A stretch of 64,000 nt of DNA from Bacillus sp. F19 (GCA_023823795.1 CP085711.1:124001-188000); one strand, 5' to 3'. Counted from the stretch's first letter, positions 27,113 to 37,492 are shown. The notes: generated from the letters alone by a model not told the origin. Program-made: numbers and translations.

Positions 27113-27919
27113 ATGAAAAAACTTGATAAAGCGGATTTAAGAAAAGGCTGGCTGAAATGGGCAATGTTCCACTTGTCTTCTATGAGCTTTGAAAAACTAG
27201 AAGCACATGGCTTCGCTCATTCAATGATACCAATTATTAAAAAGTTATATAAAGATAATCCTGAAGAACAAAAAGAAGCGTTGAAACGACATTCCGTATT
27301 CTACAATACCGAGCCTCAAGTGGGGAGTGTTGTAAACGGTGTAGTGGCTTCACTTGAAGAAGAACGTGCTAATGGACAACCCATTACGGATGAAATGTTC
27401 CATAGTATTAAAACAGGATTAATGGGACCTGTTGCTGGTATAGGTGACTCAACAATTCAAGGTATTATTATCCCTATTCTTTTAACAATAGGTATGAGTA
27501 TTTCTGTTGATGGTAGTCCATTAGGTGTTTTATTCTATATTGTTGCTTATTTAGCGGTTATGGGGATGCTATCTTATTGGCTATATTTCCGAGGATATCA
27601 TCTTGGTACAAATGCTTTAGATGGTTTAATGGGAGCGAACGCTGATCGAATTAGAAATGCTTTAAACGTATTGGGAACTATGGTCATTGGTGGTTTGGCG
27701 GCATCTTCTGTAAAATTAGCAACGACCGTGAAAATACCAAATGGTGAAGAATTTATAGAGCTCCAAAAAACTTTAGATGGATTTTTTCCGGGTTTATTAT
27801 CGTTAATAGCCGTATTGATTAGTTGGTATCTAATTTCAATTAAGAAAATTAGTGCAACAAAAGTATTGTTGTTTTTAGTAGCTCTATCTATTGTAGGTGT
27901 ATTAGTCGGTTTGTTTTAA
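27113..27919 (+). CDS. PTS mannose-family EIID component
   Basis: 268 residues. The N-terminal cytoplasmic part (LRKGWLKWAMFHLSSMSFEK) is followed by GPVAGIGDSTIQGIIIP and C-terminal membrane helices (GFFPGLLSLIAVLISWYLIS). It is intact here and serves as reference for the three broken C-terminal fragments at 1002, 6652 and 38514, which come from a diverged paralogue. Confidence 0.95.
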   Translation: MKKLDKADLRKGWLKWAMFHLSSMSFEKLEAHGFAHSMIPIIKKLYKDNPEEQKEALKRHSVFYNTEPQVGSVVNGVVASLEEERANGQPITDEMFHSIKTGLMGPVAGIGDSTIQGIIIPILLTIGMSISVDGSPLGVLFYIVAYLAVMGMLSYWLYFRGYHLGTNALDGLMGANADRIRNALNVLGTMVIGGLAASSVKLATTVKIPNGEEFIELQKTLDGFFPGLLSLIAVLISWYLISIKKISATKVLLFLVALSIVGVLVGLF

Positions 27920-27933
27920 TTAAATAATAGAAA

Positions 27934-27972
27934 GGAGTCTATTTATAACTGACTCCCTCCTTATTGTATTTT
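27934..27972 (+). terminator. Terminator after the PTS operon
   Basis: GGAGTC/GACTCC stem around TATTTATAACT, followed by a T-rich run, separates EIID from the regulator gene. Confidence 0.65.
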
Positions 27973-28051
27973 ACCTCCTAAATAATTATGGTACGTTATA
28001 ATTAACGATAAATAATAGATTATGAACAATATGAAAAAGGGGTAGTCATTA

Positions 28052-28801
28052 GTGGATGATAATGAAATGATAAATTTGGCACCATTGTATATGCAAGTAA
28101 AGATTGATATAAAGAATAAGATTGAAGAAGGTAAGTGGGGGATTGGTGAGAAAATACCTACAGAAGGAGAATTATGTAGTTTTTATGATGTTAGCCGTGT
28201 AACTATTAGACAAGCAATTGATGAACTTGTTAATGATGGTTATCTTGAAAAGAAAAGACCTAAGGGTACATATGTATTAGATTATTTAGCTAATTCAGGA
28301 CCGGCTGGATTATCAACTTACGTAAAAAGCTTTACGAATGAGATGAAAGAACGAGGCTTAAATGTTAGTACGTTATTTGCTGATATTAAGCTTATTAAAG
28401 CCGATGAACATATAGCTAAACTTTTATGTGTTAAAGAGGGGGATGAAGTCATTTTATTAAGGAGAATACGAGGAATTAATGGAGTTAAAATAGGATATTT
28501 TAAAACCTATATGAAGCCTAATATGAATATCTCTTTAAATCCTAAAGATTATTACGAATCTCTTTATGCTTTGTTAGAGGTGAAAGGGATTATTGTAGCT
28601 CAAGTAAAAGAACAGTTATCGGCACTGCGATCTATAGAGGAAATCAGAGAAATGTTAGAAGTACCTCAAGATTGTCCAATATTAAGACGTATTCGATATG
28701 CTTATAAAAGTAATGGTGATTTTATTGAGTGTTCGGAATGCTATTACAATGGAGATGAATATTCTTACTACTTAGATTTTAGTTCAGCAGCATTTTCTTA
28801 A
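28052..28801 (+). CDS. GntR/HutC-family regulator with UTRA domain
   Basis: 249 residues. The N-terminal winged helix contains the GntR signature (GEKIPTEGELCSFYDVSRVT then IRQAIDELV). The C-terminal part is a UTRA effector-binding domain, probably sensing a phosphorylated sugar. The start is GTG 28052, preceded by AAAAAGGGG. It is the likely regulator of the preceding mannose PTS operon, given its position and the repeated AACGTTAC-like elements upstream of both units. Confidence 0.9.
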   Translation: MDDNEMINLAPLYMQVKIDIKNKIEEGKWGIGEKIPTEGELCSFYDVSRVTIRQAIDELVNDGYLEKKRPKGTYVLDYLANSGPAGLSTYVKSFTNEMKERGLNVSTLFADIKLIKADEHIAKLLCVKEGDEVILLRRIRGINGVKIGYFKTYMKPNMNISLNPKDYYESLYALLEVKGIIVAQVKEQLSALRSIEEIREMLEVPQDCPILRRIRYAYKSNGDFIECSECYYNGDEYSYYLDFSSAAFS

Positions 28802-29094
28802 ATATACTCTAGGGGACATACTTTGTAATGGTGTATCTTTTTTGAATTGAAACATTCTGAGATGTTCCCAGTATTTTGACACTAACTTATACATTTTTAA
28901 GAAAAATTATCTAAATATTCAGAAAGAATTGTTGATATAAAATTATCTCAAATATGTAGTAGGAATTCAGTTATGGTTGGATAGATTCTTACTTGTTTTT
29001 GATATTTTAAAATAATAATATGCAGTAAAGAAAAAAGGATGAAGGTTAGAATAATCATAAATTTATTTACAGGAGTAATTCAGCTTAGGGTAGA
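28802..29094. other. Gap with no recognised gene
   Basis: AT-rich sequence without a supported ORF. A weak stem GACATAC/GTGTATC followed by six T at 28817-28842 may end the regulator transcript. Confidence 0.5.
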
Positions 29095-29249
29095 AATATA
29101 AATTTTGAATTATATAGTAATAACAATATATCAATATTACAAAATATTTACGTTGGATTTATACTCTGTTAAAATTTAACACTTACCATTAAGCAGATAA
29201 GTAAATTTGATTCTGGAGGAGGTGGTTTTAAATAATGTTCGGCCGTTTG
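29095..29249 (+). promoter_or_regulatory. Pho-type leader repeat, copy C
   Basis: Hexamers ATTACA (29136), TTTACG (29147), TTTATA (29158) and TTAAAA (29169) are 11 bp apart. GGAGGAGGTGG (29215) and ATG 29235 follow, but the ATG opens a frame of five codons only (MFGRL, stop). This copy still sits upstream of SLH sequence, so it may preserve the original context. Confidence 0.6.
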
Positions 29250-29438
29250 TAAAAAAGTTGCACCGTTTAAAGACCAGTTTACTGATCACAAGTCTATATC
29301 GGATTATGCAAAAGCAGGAATTATTAAAGGAGATGGCAACGGCAGATTCTCTGCCAAAGCTAACGCAGCACACGCACAAAGTGCTGTGGTATTAAAGTGT
29401 ATGCTGCATTACTTGAAATTTATCAATTAAGACAATGA
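29250..29438 (+). pseudogene. S-layer homology (SLH) domain remnant
   Basis: The frame APFKDQFTDHKSISDYAKAG then IIKGDGNGRFSAKANA, QSAVVLK is an SLH motif (FKD, AGIIKGDG, F-P-like). A frameshift near 29395 is needed to reach VYAALLEIYQLRQ and stop at 29438. The start and the preceding SLH repeats are missing. SLH domains bind pyruvylated cell-wall polymers, so a wall-anchored protein was once encoded here. Confidence 0.75.
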
Positions 29439-29518
29439 AGCAATGGTAACGTATGGTGGGAACGGACTAACTGCAGCCCCACCAGCTTATTAAAGCAAGT
29501 AGAGAGGAAGGAATTGAA

Positions 29519-32500
29519 ATGAAAAAGAAAGTGTCGGCATTGTTAGCTTTTGTCATACTCTTATATTCGTTTAGTTCTACCTTTGTTGATGTTGAATTTG
29601 CAGCTAGTCCAGTCACGATTACACAAGTCACTCAAAGGCCGTTTATCATCAACGATGAAGGGAATTTAAAATCAGAAACGAAGCTGACCGTTAATAATCC
29701 CGACAGCGCATTTAGCGCTTGGGTCAGAATTACCGTTACTGGAAAAGATCCTTATATGCAGTCAATTGGCAACCTCGCTAGTGGGAATAATACTCCTATT
29801 GTCGATGTATTGGAGTTAAACAATGACGGTGATAATGTAACGTTTGAGATTTTTGATAATGCTAACGGAACGGGAACGCCATTAGCAACCAAAACTTTGC
29901 CGCAGAACAAAGTCCGCCATTGGAAATTTTTCATAGCGCACGATTTGCACCTGGACATCGGTTTTACTCATTATCAAGAGGATCTAAATAATGATATTTT
30001 GCCAGGTTTTCTGGATACAGCCAACTCTAAAATTAAGGAAACAGCTGGATTACCAACGAACGATCAGTTCCGATATCCGCTTGAGACTTCTTTTCAATAT
30101 CTCGATTCTGCTGCAAAGGTGAGAAATGCGGATTGGATTGAAACTTTCAAGCAAAATGTGAAAAGCGGGAATATATCTTACCCTTCTAATTATACAAACC
30201 CTGTGTATGAAGGCCTTGGTACCGAGCAGATGGCCAGGGAGAACTACTATTCAGAGAGGATTATGAAAGATGTAATCGGCGCCGAATCGAGCAAAGTGTT
30301 GGTGAAATCGGATGATAGTAGCATTTCATGGTCCAACATCGACGCCAATGTTCAAGCTGGCGTGAAATACGGCGTCATCCGCGCGAATCATGCAAACAGT
30401 ACATGGAGCGACAACGGTGGCACTGACTACTATTCCTCTTATCCTAGACTATTTTATATGCAAGGAAGAGTCCCCAATAATAAAATTTTATTTTACAATC
30501 ACGGGAAATATTCGCTAGATGAGTTTAGTTTTAGAAGTACAGATACTACGGGTAATACTACTTTTAATAAGATAGCCGATAAACTAATGGCTTTACAAAG
30601 AGGCAGCAGCAATCCGACGGATGCTTCCAGCTATCCATATGACGCTGTATTTGAAGATACTACGAATGGCGGCGATAATGGAGGAATTGTTGCTGATGTA
30701 CTCAATAACATTCAAAAAATGAATGCCAGAACAGACGGCAAAGGACGCAAATATGTTTATCCTGAATACCGAAGCTCTGATGTGGGCGATTTTTTTCGGT
30801 ATATTGAAGAAAACTCTGACACCACCCAGATCCCAGCATTTAAGGGAACGATCGAGGGTTCTTGGAACTATGGCGCGGGATCAACCGCTTACGAAACAGC
30901 CGTCAATAAAGAAAATCACGATAAATTGCCGGCAGCTGAGAAGTTTGCGACTTGGGCCAACATGGCGAGCGCGGGCAGGCGATATCCATTTGAGAAAATT
31001 AACGATGCATATAAGAAAATGTCCCTTTATGAAGAACACACATGGGATTACTGGAATACTGCTCACCCGACTTTGAATACGAATTGGAAGAGGGATATGT
31101 CTATATCCAGCAATAAATTATCCGATTCGGTTCTAAGCAGTTCACTCGACGCGATTAGTACCCAAATTCCAACAAGCGGACACACGATTGCCGTGTATAA
31201 TTCGCATTCGTGGACGAACTCGGATATCGCGAAGGTGAATTTGAAAAGTCTGCCGGCCCATTTTGATATTGTTGATAAAGAAACCAATTCGAAAGTCAAA
31301 TATCAGAAATTAAGCGACGGCAACGTTGTCTTTGTTGCGGAAAATGTTCCGGGCAACGGCTATAAAACGTTTCAGGTAAACTCCCGTTCGGATGATCCGG
31401 TATTTACAACGTCCGTTGTTGCGACATCCAATACGCTGGAAAATAATTATTATAAAGTGAAGTTCGACTCCAGTGGTTCGATTTACAGTATTATCGATAA
31501 AGTCAATGGGAATAAAGAGATGGTTGATAAAACGGCGCCGTATAAAATGAATCAGTTTATTTTTTATACTACCCCTTTACAATCAAGCGGCGTATCCTCA
31601 ACAAACATTGTAGAAACAGCGCAGCTTTCGAGCACAACTGGCGGGGTCATGGGGGTTATGACAGCTGATGGGAAACCTGCTTTGGGCGTAAGCAGTTTAA
31701 AAAGAAACGTTATATTGTACGATTCGATCCCGCGGATTGATATTGTCAATGATGTGGTAAAGAATCCTGCTATTGATATTAGCAGTCAAGACGAAGAAGC
31801 TTTCTTTTCCTTTCCTATGAATGTTTCAACACCTGTTATTCGCCACGAAATGCCAACAGGAGATGTGAGACCGGGTGTGAGCTCTAATATTAACGATCCA
31901 AGTACCGAGCAGTTATATGCTTCAATGACAGACGAATATACGGTGAATCGATGGATTGACGTATCCAACCAAAGCGATTACGGCATTACGTTTTCACCGA
32001 TAAACGCGCCGCTCGTGCAATACGGCGAACGCCGTTCTTACAAATTTGATAAAGACTATGATGTTAGGCAGAAGAAGCCATGGATTTATAGCTACGTAAT
32101 GAATAATAAGTGGCACGTGAACTTCCCGAAATCACAGCCTTCCCCCGTTTCATTTAAGTATTCGATCACATCCCATGGGGGCAAAAATTGGCAAGCGGGC
32201 AGGGCTGACAAATTTGGTATGCAAACTTCCTCCGGATTTAAGTCCACCGTGATTCAAAATGCGCAGCAGGGTTCATATAACGGAGTAAAAGATCAATTTA
32301 TTGGAATCGATCAAGATAATGTCGTGCTGACAGCTTCGAAAATTGCGGAAGACAACGGGGAAGGTGTCATTCTTCGATTTAACGAAACAACAGGAAAAAA
32401 TACGAGAGTAACGGTAGATTTAGGGAAATTACAAGCAAGTTCGGTCACAAAGACGGATATTGTCGAGAATGATATTGCGACATTACCGCTGAAAAACAAC

Positions 32501-34582
32501 AAAGTGAGTTTTACTATTAAAGGAAATGACTGGTTTACGATTCGCGTCAAACAAGGCACAGCGCCTGCTCAAGTAACGGGAGTCGAGGCGACGATGGATA
32601 ACCGAGGAACTCAGTTGACTTGGACGGACTTGAAGGATTCTTCTCTAGCCTATTATGAAATATTCAGAAGCCCGGATATCAATTTCACACCGGGAATGGG
32701 AAGCTATCTTGGCTCTGTAAGCAGCAACCATTTTTACGACAATCAGGTAATGACAGGTCTTACAAAAAAATATTACTACAAAGTAAGAGCCGTAAGGGCG
32801 GGAGCCAAAGGAGCATTTTCGAACGCTGTTTCGCCCGCAGCGGGAGCAATTTCAGATGAGCAAGTTCCTTCTACACCTGAACTGAGCATGGATTTCGCAG
32901 TTCCCGGTCGTGTTTCCATTAGTTGGACGAAATCGACCGATGACGTGTCCGTTGCAGGGTATAAAGTATACCGGGATGGAATTGAAATCAAGGACAACCC
33001 AGCTCTATTAAACAGCTATTTGGATTATCAAGTCGCTACGGGATTGCATACGTATACGGTTAGAGCTTACGACCGGGACGGTAAACTTTCGCAGATGAGC
33101 GACCAGGTTTCTGCTTTGGTTGATAATGAACCGAACAATATCGCTCCTAATGCGACTGTGACGGCATCAACAACCTCTCCTTCCTCTATCTATGAGCCGA
33201 TAAATGTCACAGATGGGATAAAAGGTATATCAAATGTAGGCGAGTGGGCGTCAACTACTTCGAAACCTTGGATTAAACTGACGTGGGACAGTACTCAGAA
33301 AATCGGCAAAATTGTGTTGTTTGATCGGAACTCGAGGGATCATCATGCGAATAGCGGAACGCTGTCGTTCAGCGACGGATCAACGATCGCCGTATCAGGT
33401 CTTCCGAAGAACGGTACATCCAAGACGATTCGATTTGCTCCGAAAGAGGTAACGTGGGTGAAATTCGACGTGAGCGGCGGTACGGGGACTAATGTTGGTT
33501 TAGCTGAATTTCAAGTATTTGCATCAACACAACATGATGTCGTGCCAGCAACGCTTGTTGCCCAGTGGAAATTGGACGAAGGTTCCGGTATAACCGCAAC
33601 CGACTCTACAGGCAACAAGAACCATACAGGAACGCTGATCAACAATCCGGAATGGTCAGCTTCTGGCAAGATCGATGGAGCACTCTCTTTCAACGGCTCC
33701 AATTCTAAAGTTGATATCGGCTCTTCGCCGGCTTTGAATGAAACGGATGCAATGACCATTACGGGTTGGTTTAAGACCTCTCAGTCCGCAAGTTCCGGCA
33801 ACGTGTCGATCATGAGTCATAACGGGCACTTTACCGGCTTGCAGCTGGATGGTGCGGGGCGCGGCCGCGCACAGTATTGGATCGATGGATCGCCTAACAC
33901 GTTGTCGTTTGACTGGACGTACAGCGATAACAAATGGCATCATTATGCTGCAAGTTATGACAAACGCAAGGGTATGACGCTATATGTTGATGGAACTCGA
34001 GTAGCCGAAGATCCTATGACCTTAGGAGCGCTTTCGACAACGACGGCTCATTTCGAGTTAGGCAACTCGGAGACCGGCAATGAAGCTTATAACGGGATGC
34101 TGGATGACGTTCGCGTATATCGTGGAGCACTAACGCATTCCGAGGTGCAACAATTAACTGTTAATAAGATCCCCCAGTCTCAAATGACGGCAACGGCGAC
34201 AAGTCAGGAAACGATTGGTGAAAATAATTCAGCATCCATGGCGATTGATGGAGACCCACAAACGTTTTGGCATACAAAGTGGGATAAATCTGATGTTCTC
34301 CCCCAATCGATCACCTTAAATCTTGGAGGAACTTACGCAATCGATAAGGTCGCGTATTTACCAAGGCCATCAGGCAGCAACGGAAATATTACAGGATATA
34401 ACGTTTATGTAAGTACAGATGGAGTGACCTTTACTAAAGTTGCAAGCGGAACTTGGGCAAACAACAATGAGGAGAAATTAGCAACTTTTGATCCGACAGA
34501 TGCATCATATGTCAAGCTCGAAGCAACGGAGGGTACTGGCGGCTGGGCATCGGCTGCGGAGATTAGCGTCCTTCGTCCTTAA
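29519..34582 (+). CDS. Large secreted GH38-like (alpha-mannosidase-type) multidomain protein
   Basis: 1687 residues. Signal peptide 1-29, a beta-rich domain (30-130), then a region starting FFIAHDLHLDIGFTH (H141, H144, D146) that resembles the zinc-binding HxHxDxG motif opening the GH38 (or related DUF5054) catalytic barrel. C-terminal modules are two Fn3-like domains (about 1010-1200), a discoidin/F5-8C-like domain (about 1205-1340), a LamG domain (about 1345-1535) and a last F5-8C-like domain (about 1550-1687). AGAGAGGAAGG precedes the ATG. It probably removes or binds mannose-type glycans outside the cell, fitting the mannose PTS upstream. Activity is inferred from the motif only. Confidence 0.72.
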   Translation: MKKKVSALLAFVILLYSFSSTFVDVEFAASPVTITQVTQRPFIINDEGNLKSETKLTVNNPDSAFSAWVRITVTGKDPYMQSIGNLASGNNTPIVDVLELNNDGDNVTFEIFDNANGTGTPLATKTLPQNKVRHWKFFIAHDLHLDIGFTHYQEDLNNDILPGFLDTANSKIKETAGLPTNDQFRYPLETSFQYLDSAAKVRNADWIETFKQNVKSGNISYPSNYTNPVYEGLGTEQMARENYYSERIMKDVIGAESSKVLVKSDDSSISWSNIDANVQAGVKYGVIRANHANSTWSDNGGTDYYSSYPRLFYMQGRVPNNKILFYNHGKYSLDEFSFRSTDTTGNTTFNKIADKLMALQRGSSNPTDASSYPYDAVFEDTTNGGDNGGIVADVLNNIQKMNARTDGKGRKYVYPEYRSSDVGDFFRYIEENSDTTQIPAFKGTIEGSWNYGAGSTAYETAVNKENHDKLPAAEKFATWANMASAGRRYPFEKINDAYKKMSLYEEHTWDYWNTAHPTLNTNWKRDMSISSNKLSDSVLSSSLDAISTQIPTSGHTIAVYNSHSWTNSDIAKVNLKSLPAHFDIVDKETNSKVKYQKLSDGNVVFVAENVPGNGYKTFQVNSRSDDPVFTTSVVATSNTLENNYYKVKFDSSGSIYSIIDKVNGNKEMVDKTAPYKMNQFIFYTTPLQSSGVSSTNIVETAQLSSTTGGVMGVMTADGKPALGVSSLKRNVILYDSIPRIDIVNDVVKNPAIDISSQDEEAFFSFPMNVSTPVIRHEMPTGDVRPGVSSNINDPSTEQLYASMTDEYTVNRWIDVSNQSDYGITFSPINAPLVQYGERRSYKFDKDYDVRQKKPWIYSYVMNNKWHVNFPKSQPSPVSFKYSITSHGGKNWQAGRADKFGMQTSSGFKSTVIQNAQQGSYNGVKDQFIGIDQDNVVLTASKIAEDNGEGVILRFNETTGKNTRVTVDLGKLQASSVTKTDIVENDIATLPLKNNKVSFTIKGNDWFTIRVKQGTAPAQVTGVEATMDNRGTQLTWTDLKDSSLAYYEIFRSPDINFTPGMGSYLGSVSSNHFYDNQVMTGLTKKYYYKVRAVRAGAKGAFSNAVSPAAGAISDEQVPSTPELSMDFAVPGRVSISWTKSTDDVSVAGYKVYRDGIEIKDNPALLNSYLDYQVATGLHTYTVRAYDRDGKLSQMSDQVSALVDNEPNNIAPNATVTASTTSPSSIYEPINVTDGIKGISNVGEWASTTSKPWIKLTWDSTQKIGKIVLFDRNSRDHHANSGTLSFSDGSTIAVSGLPKNGTSKTIRFAPKEVTWVKFDVSGGTGTNVGLAEFQVFASTQHDVVPATLVAQWKLDEGSGITATDSTGNKNHTGTLINNPEWSASGKIDGALSFNGSNSKVDIGSSPALNETDAMTITGWFKTSQSASSGNVSIMSHNGHFTGLQLDGAGRGRAQYWIDGSPNTLSFDWTYSDNKWHHYAASYDKRKGMTLYVDGTRVAEDPMTLGALSTTTAHFELGNSETGNEAYNGMLDDVRVYRGALTHSEVQQLTVNKIPQSQMTATATSQETIGENNSASMAIDGDPQTFWHTKWDKSDVLPQSITLNLGGTYAIDKVAYLPRPSGSNGNITGYNVYVSTDGVTFTKVASGTWANNNEEKLATFDPTDASYVKLEATEGTGGWASAAEISVLRP

Positions 34583-34764
34583 AACAGAAACTGTAAAGAA
34601 TTAGCTTCTAACTTAAAAGAATTTATTGAACGCTGGACACGGTGAATTAAGGAAAGACCCTTACAAGTGAGGATTGGCACATGGTTAAAGATGCAGATAT
34701 CAATCATAACGACAAGATTAATTTTGCAGATTTAGTTTGGATCGCCAATAAGATTTTGCAATAG
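34583..34764 (+). pseudogene. Dockerin-containing C-terminal remnant
   Basis: In frame after the TAA at 34580 comes ELASNLKEFIERWTR, stop. In two other frames the sequence continues GELRKDPYK and then KTLTSEDWHMVKDADINHND, KINFADLVWIANKILQ, TAG 34762. DADINHNDKINFADL is a dockerin/EF-hand calcium repeat. The GH38-like enzyme, or another gene joined here, once ended in a dockerin. Confidence 0.7.
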
Positions 34765-34829
34765 CACCAGATAATAAGGAGAGAAAAGTAAATCTTTTCT
34801 CTCCACTTTCTATGAAATGAGGTCCCATT

Positions 34830-35894
34830 ATGATTCGACGTTCATTCCTGTCTTTGTTTATCATCTTATTATTTTTGGGGACTGCCACAACTTCGTTTGC
34901 GCATTCCGGAGGCTTCGGTTACTCGACCTTAAACGTTGATGGAAAAGAGATAAAGTATGAACTTTTTATTGATCAAAGCGACTTGTTTCAACAAGTCGAT
35001 ACCAATATGGATAATAATCTGGAGAACGAGGAACTGGCTTCGCAAAAAGAATGGATTGAATCGTATTTAAAGAAAGGTCTTCGTATAGAAACGGACTCGC
35101 TGCCCTTAAAGATGGAATTGCTTTCGATGAAAATTGAAGAAAAGAATTCAATGAGAGGGGTACTGTTTCAATTACGGTTTACCGCCGATCAAGTGATTGA
35201 ACAATTTGATCTTCATTACAATCTGGTATTTGAGGACGCTGACCCTGCTCATACGAATATACTTTTGGTTAATTCAGGAAAACAATCTTATCAGGATATA
35301 ATTGAAACAAACAAAAGAGACATTCATATCATCGTTCCCCAGTCCGAAGTTGGCGTCGCACTATGGAAATACTTTGTTCTTGGAATCGAACATATTTTGA
35401 TAGGTTATGATCATTTGCTTTTTTTGTTATCTTTGGTACTGATCGTATCTAGCTTCAAGGAAGCGTTGAAGATTGTTACTGCTTTTACAATTACCCATAG
35501 CATAACACTATTCTTGGTGGCCACCGACCGTATTCAGGTCAGTTCGCATTGGATCGAAGCTTTTATAGCGCTGACCATCTGTTATGTGGCGGTTGAAAAT
35601 CTGTTTGTTCAAAAGGGGAAATGGAGGTGGATATTGACAGCCGTATTTGGCCTGATTCACGGTATGGGTTTCGCCGGGGCTTTGGCTGAAACGGGACTTC
35701 CAAAGAGCAATCTGATTGGCACACTCCTTTCGTTTAATTTAGGCGTGGAAACGGGTCAGTTCATGGTACTGTGTCTATTACTGCCTCTCTTGATTTGGCT
35801 GCGAAGGTTCCTATGGTATCGTAAAATGATGATCTCCGCGTCTTGCCTTATTTTTGTTTTAGCATTTTATTGGTTGATTCAACGCCTGCAGTAA
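34830..35894 (+). CDS. HupE/UreJ_2-family membrane protein, paralogue 1
   Basis: 354 residues. Signal peptide (about 1-26, cleavage after SFA), an extracellular domain of about 150 residues containing an EF-hand-like loop (DTNMDNNLENEE), then about six membrane helices with family motifs FVLGIEHILIGYDHLLFLLS, FTITHSITLFL, FGLIHGMGFAGAL and FNLGVETGQ. HupE/UreJ proteins are thought to move nickel or cobalt; the role of this subfamily is not settled. GAGG seven bases before ATG 34830 sets the start. Like the other copies it follows a giant secreted enzyme. Confidence 0.85.
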   Translation: MIRRSFLSLFIILLFLGTATTSFAHSGGFGYSTLNVDGKEIKYELFIDQSDLFQQVDTNMDNNLENEELASQKEWIESYLKKGLRIETDSLPLKMELLSMKIEEKNSMRGVLFQLRFTADQVIEQFDLHYNLVFEDADPAHTNILLVNSGKQSYQDIIETNKRDIHIIVPQSEVGVALWKYFVLGIEHILIGYDHLLFLLSLVLIVSSFKEALKIVTAFTITHSITLFLVATDRIQVSSHWIEAFIALTICYVAVENLFVQKGKWRWILTAVFGLIHGMGFAGALAETGLPKSNLIGTLLSFNLGVETGQFMVLCLLLPLLIWLRRFLWYRKMMISASCLIFVLAFYWLIQRLQ

Positions 35895-36129
35895 ACCATA
35901 GCCCAAAACATGAAAAGATTGCCAACCATATGGCCGGGAAGGCTCGAGAAGTGAAATCTTTTTATTTTGTCTATGTGGTTACCCTACAAATTGAGCCATT
36001 CCTATAAGGGGATGCGTAATGCAAGTTTATTAGTAGAAGGCGACGAAGTTTCCGGAATGGTTGAAGCGAAAAGCTTGACGGCGATATAACAATCATGATC
36101 AACTCAGTGAAAATTAAAGGAGATTTGGA
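35895..36129 (+). repeat. Repeat downstream of hupE, with a small broken ORF
   Basis: The stretch from CCATAGCCCAAAACATGAAA recurs after the hupE copies at 44154, 53147 and 58451. ATG 36019 opens MRNASLLVEGDEVSGMVEAK, and another frame continues DITIMINSVKIKGDLD, so a short beta-rich protein has been frameshifted. Family not recognised. Confidence 0.6.
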
Positions 36130-36202
36130 TTAGCTTCATAAGCTAGCAATTTAAGGAAATTGACACTCTATGTTTCTATCGAGTATTTTTTGCACCAGAA
36201 CC
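36130..36202 (+). mobile_element. Solitary right end of an IS6 element
   Basis: TTAGCTTCATAAGCTAGCAA through GCACCAGAACC is virtually identical to 12114-12186. Nothing of the transposase upstream remains except its last codons. Confidence 0.85.
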
Positions 36203-36251
36203 ATATTTTCTTATCTGGTTAACCTTATAATACGATCGGGCGCGATCGTGG

Positions 36252-37492
36252 GTGCGAAATGTTCCTGGCTTAAATGAAATGTGGTCACACGATTTCGGTA
36301 AAGGTCGGGTAGTTTTAGATTGCTAAAACTGAAGGGTTATGTTGAGGAGTCGAATGAGGAGGTAACGCTCTGAAAGGCTCCCCCTGCGTCGAATAGCACG
36401 CTGTTTAGTAAGGAAAAGCGTGTTATAAGCTCGGCTAATAGGCGTGAGAATTTACCGTAACAGTCCGGCTGACGGAAGCCTACCCGATGGGGTGGTGTAA
36501 ATCATGGTGCTTGGGTTGAACAGATATGGTGAGAATGCAATGTAAATACAATAAGATACTGTATTGCTGACGAACTTCTAAATGTACGGGTCTAGACGCG
36601 CATTATATAGAAATGTATTTACTACTAAATGTAGGGTTAGCTATGGATGAGTAAGAATCCACAATATAAAAATCCATCTTGTGTTATAGGCACATGCAAC
36701 GCTAACAGGCTCATAGGAAGCACCTAAGTTTGTTCTATAATAGATGTAACTCAACGTTGTAAGCTGATAACGTGGAGAGCTTACTCTCGTTGAAGCGTTG
36801 GAAAGGAAAATAGTCGTGAGAATAGCGACTATATAACTTTTCTTCATATCAGTGAAAGTGGTGGCACAGTACCGTCGAAGCGTGTAATGAACGTGGAGGG
36901 GTAGCCACTAGACTAATAAAAGATTCATTCAGCCATGCAAGACAGTTCTTAAACGATTAATAAGGTTCTTGTAAGACTAATAGAGGTTCAGCTCCGAAAG
37001 GAGCCACCGACTTGTTAAAACGAAAAAAGCTGAGGCACAATGAGTATAATGATATGCAATCTTATTTTGATTCTTTATATGCTCAAAGTGCTAATGGTCA
37101 AAATTTTTATGGATTACTAGATTTAATACAATCTGATGAAAATATTCGATTAGCTTATCGGAATATTAAACGAAATTTCTAATACAGATAATCGCTTTAT
37201 ATCTTCAATCGTCAATCCATCATATCCAGCCGTTTTACTGCTTTGAGAGATCAAGAGAAAATACAAATGCTTTTAAACTCACTCAAGTTAAATGAAAAGC
37301 AACTTACAGAAGTTAATAAATTGCGTGAGCAATGTCTGAACGAAGCAACCTGATTCTACATTTCATCTTGCATATACATAAAAATATTGAATGAGTTGGA
37401 TTAGTTGGAACGCCGTATGCTGGGAAACTCGCCTGTACGGTGTGAAGTGGGGGAAAAGCTGGCGACAACTTCAAAAGCTTACCTATCACTAT
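36252..37492 (+). mobile_element. Degenerate group II intron
   Basis: The 5' end GTGCGAAATGTTCCTGGC fits the GTGYG intron start. Domain I-like structured sequence follows (ATAGCACGCTGTTTAGTAAGG and CTCGGCTAATAGGCGTGAGA regions). A domain V-like hairpin (GCCGTATGCTGGGAAACTCG followed by CCTGTACGGTGTGAAG, 37411-37447) and a domain VI/3' end CCTATCACTAT close it. The maturase is reduced to an N-terminal fragment, so the intron could splice only with help from another element. Exact exon borders are uncertain. Confidence 0.75.
37012..37240 (+). pseudogene. Group II intron reverse transcriptase fragment with local inversion
   Basis: From TTG 37012 the plus strand encodes LLKRKKLRHNEYNDMQSYFD then SLYAQSANGQNFYGLL and ends AYRNIKRN at 37176. 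The next about 60 bases, read on the minus strand, encode SKTAGYDGLTIEDIKRLSV, the segment that should follow directly in the RT0/RT1 region. The rest of the reverse transcriptase, X and HNH domains are absent. Confidence 0.75.
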
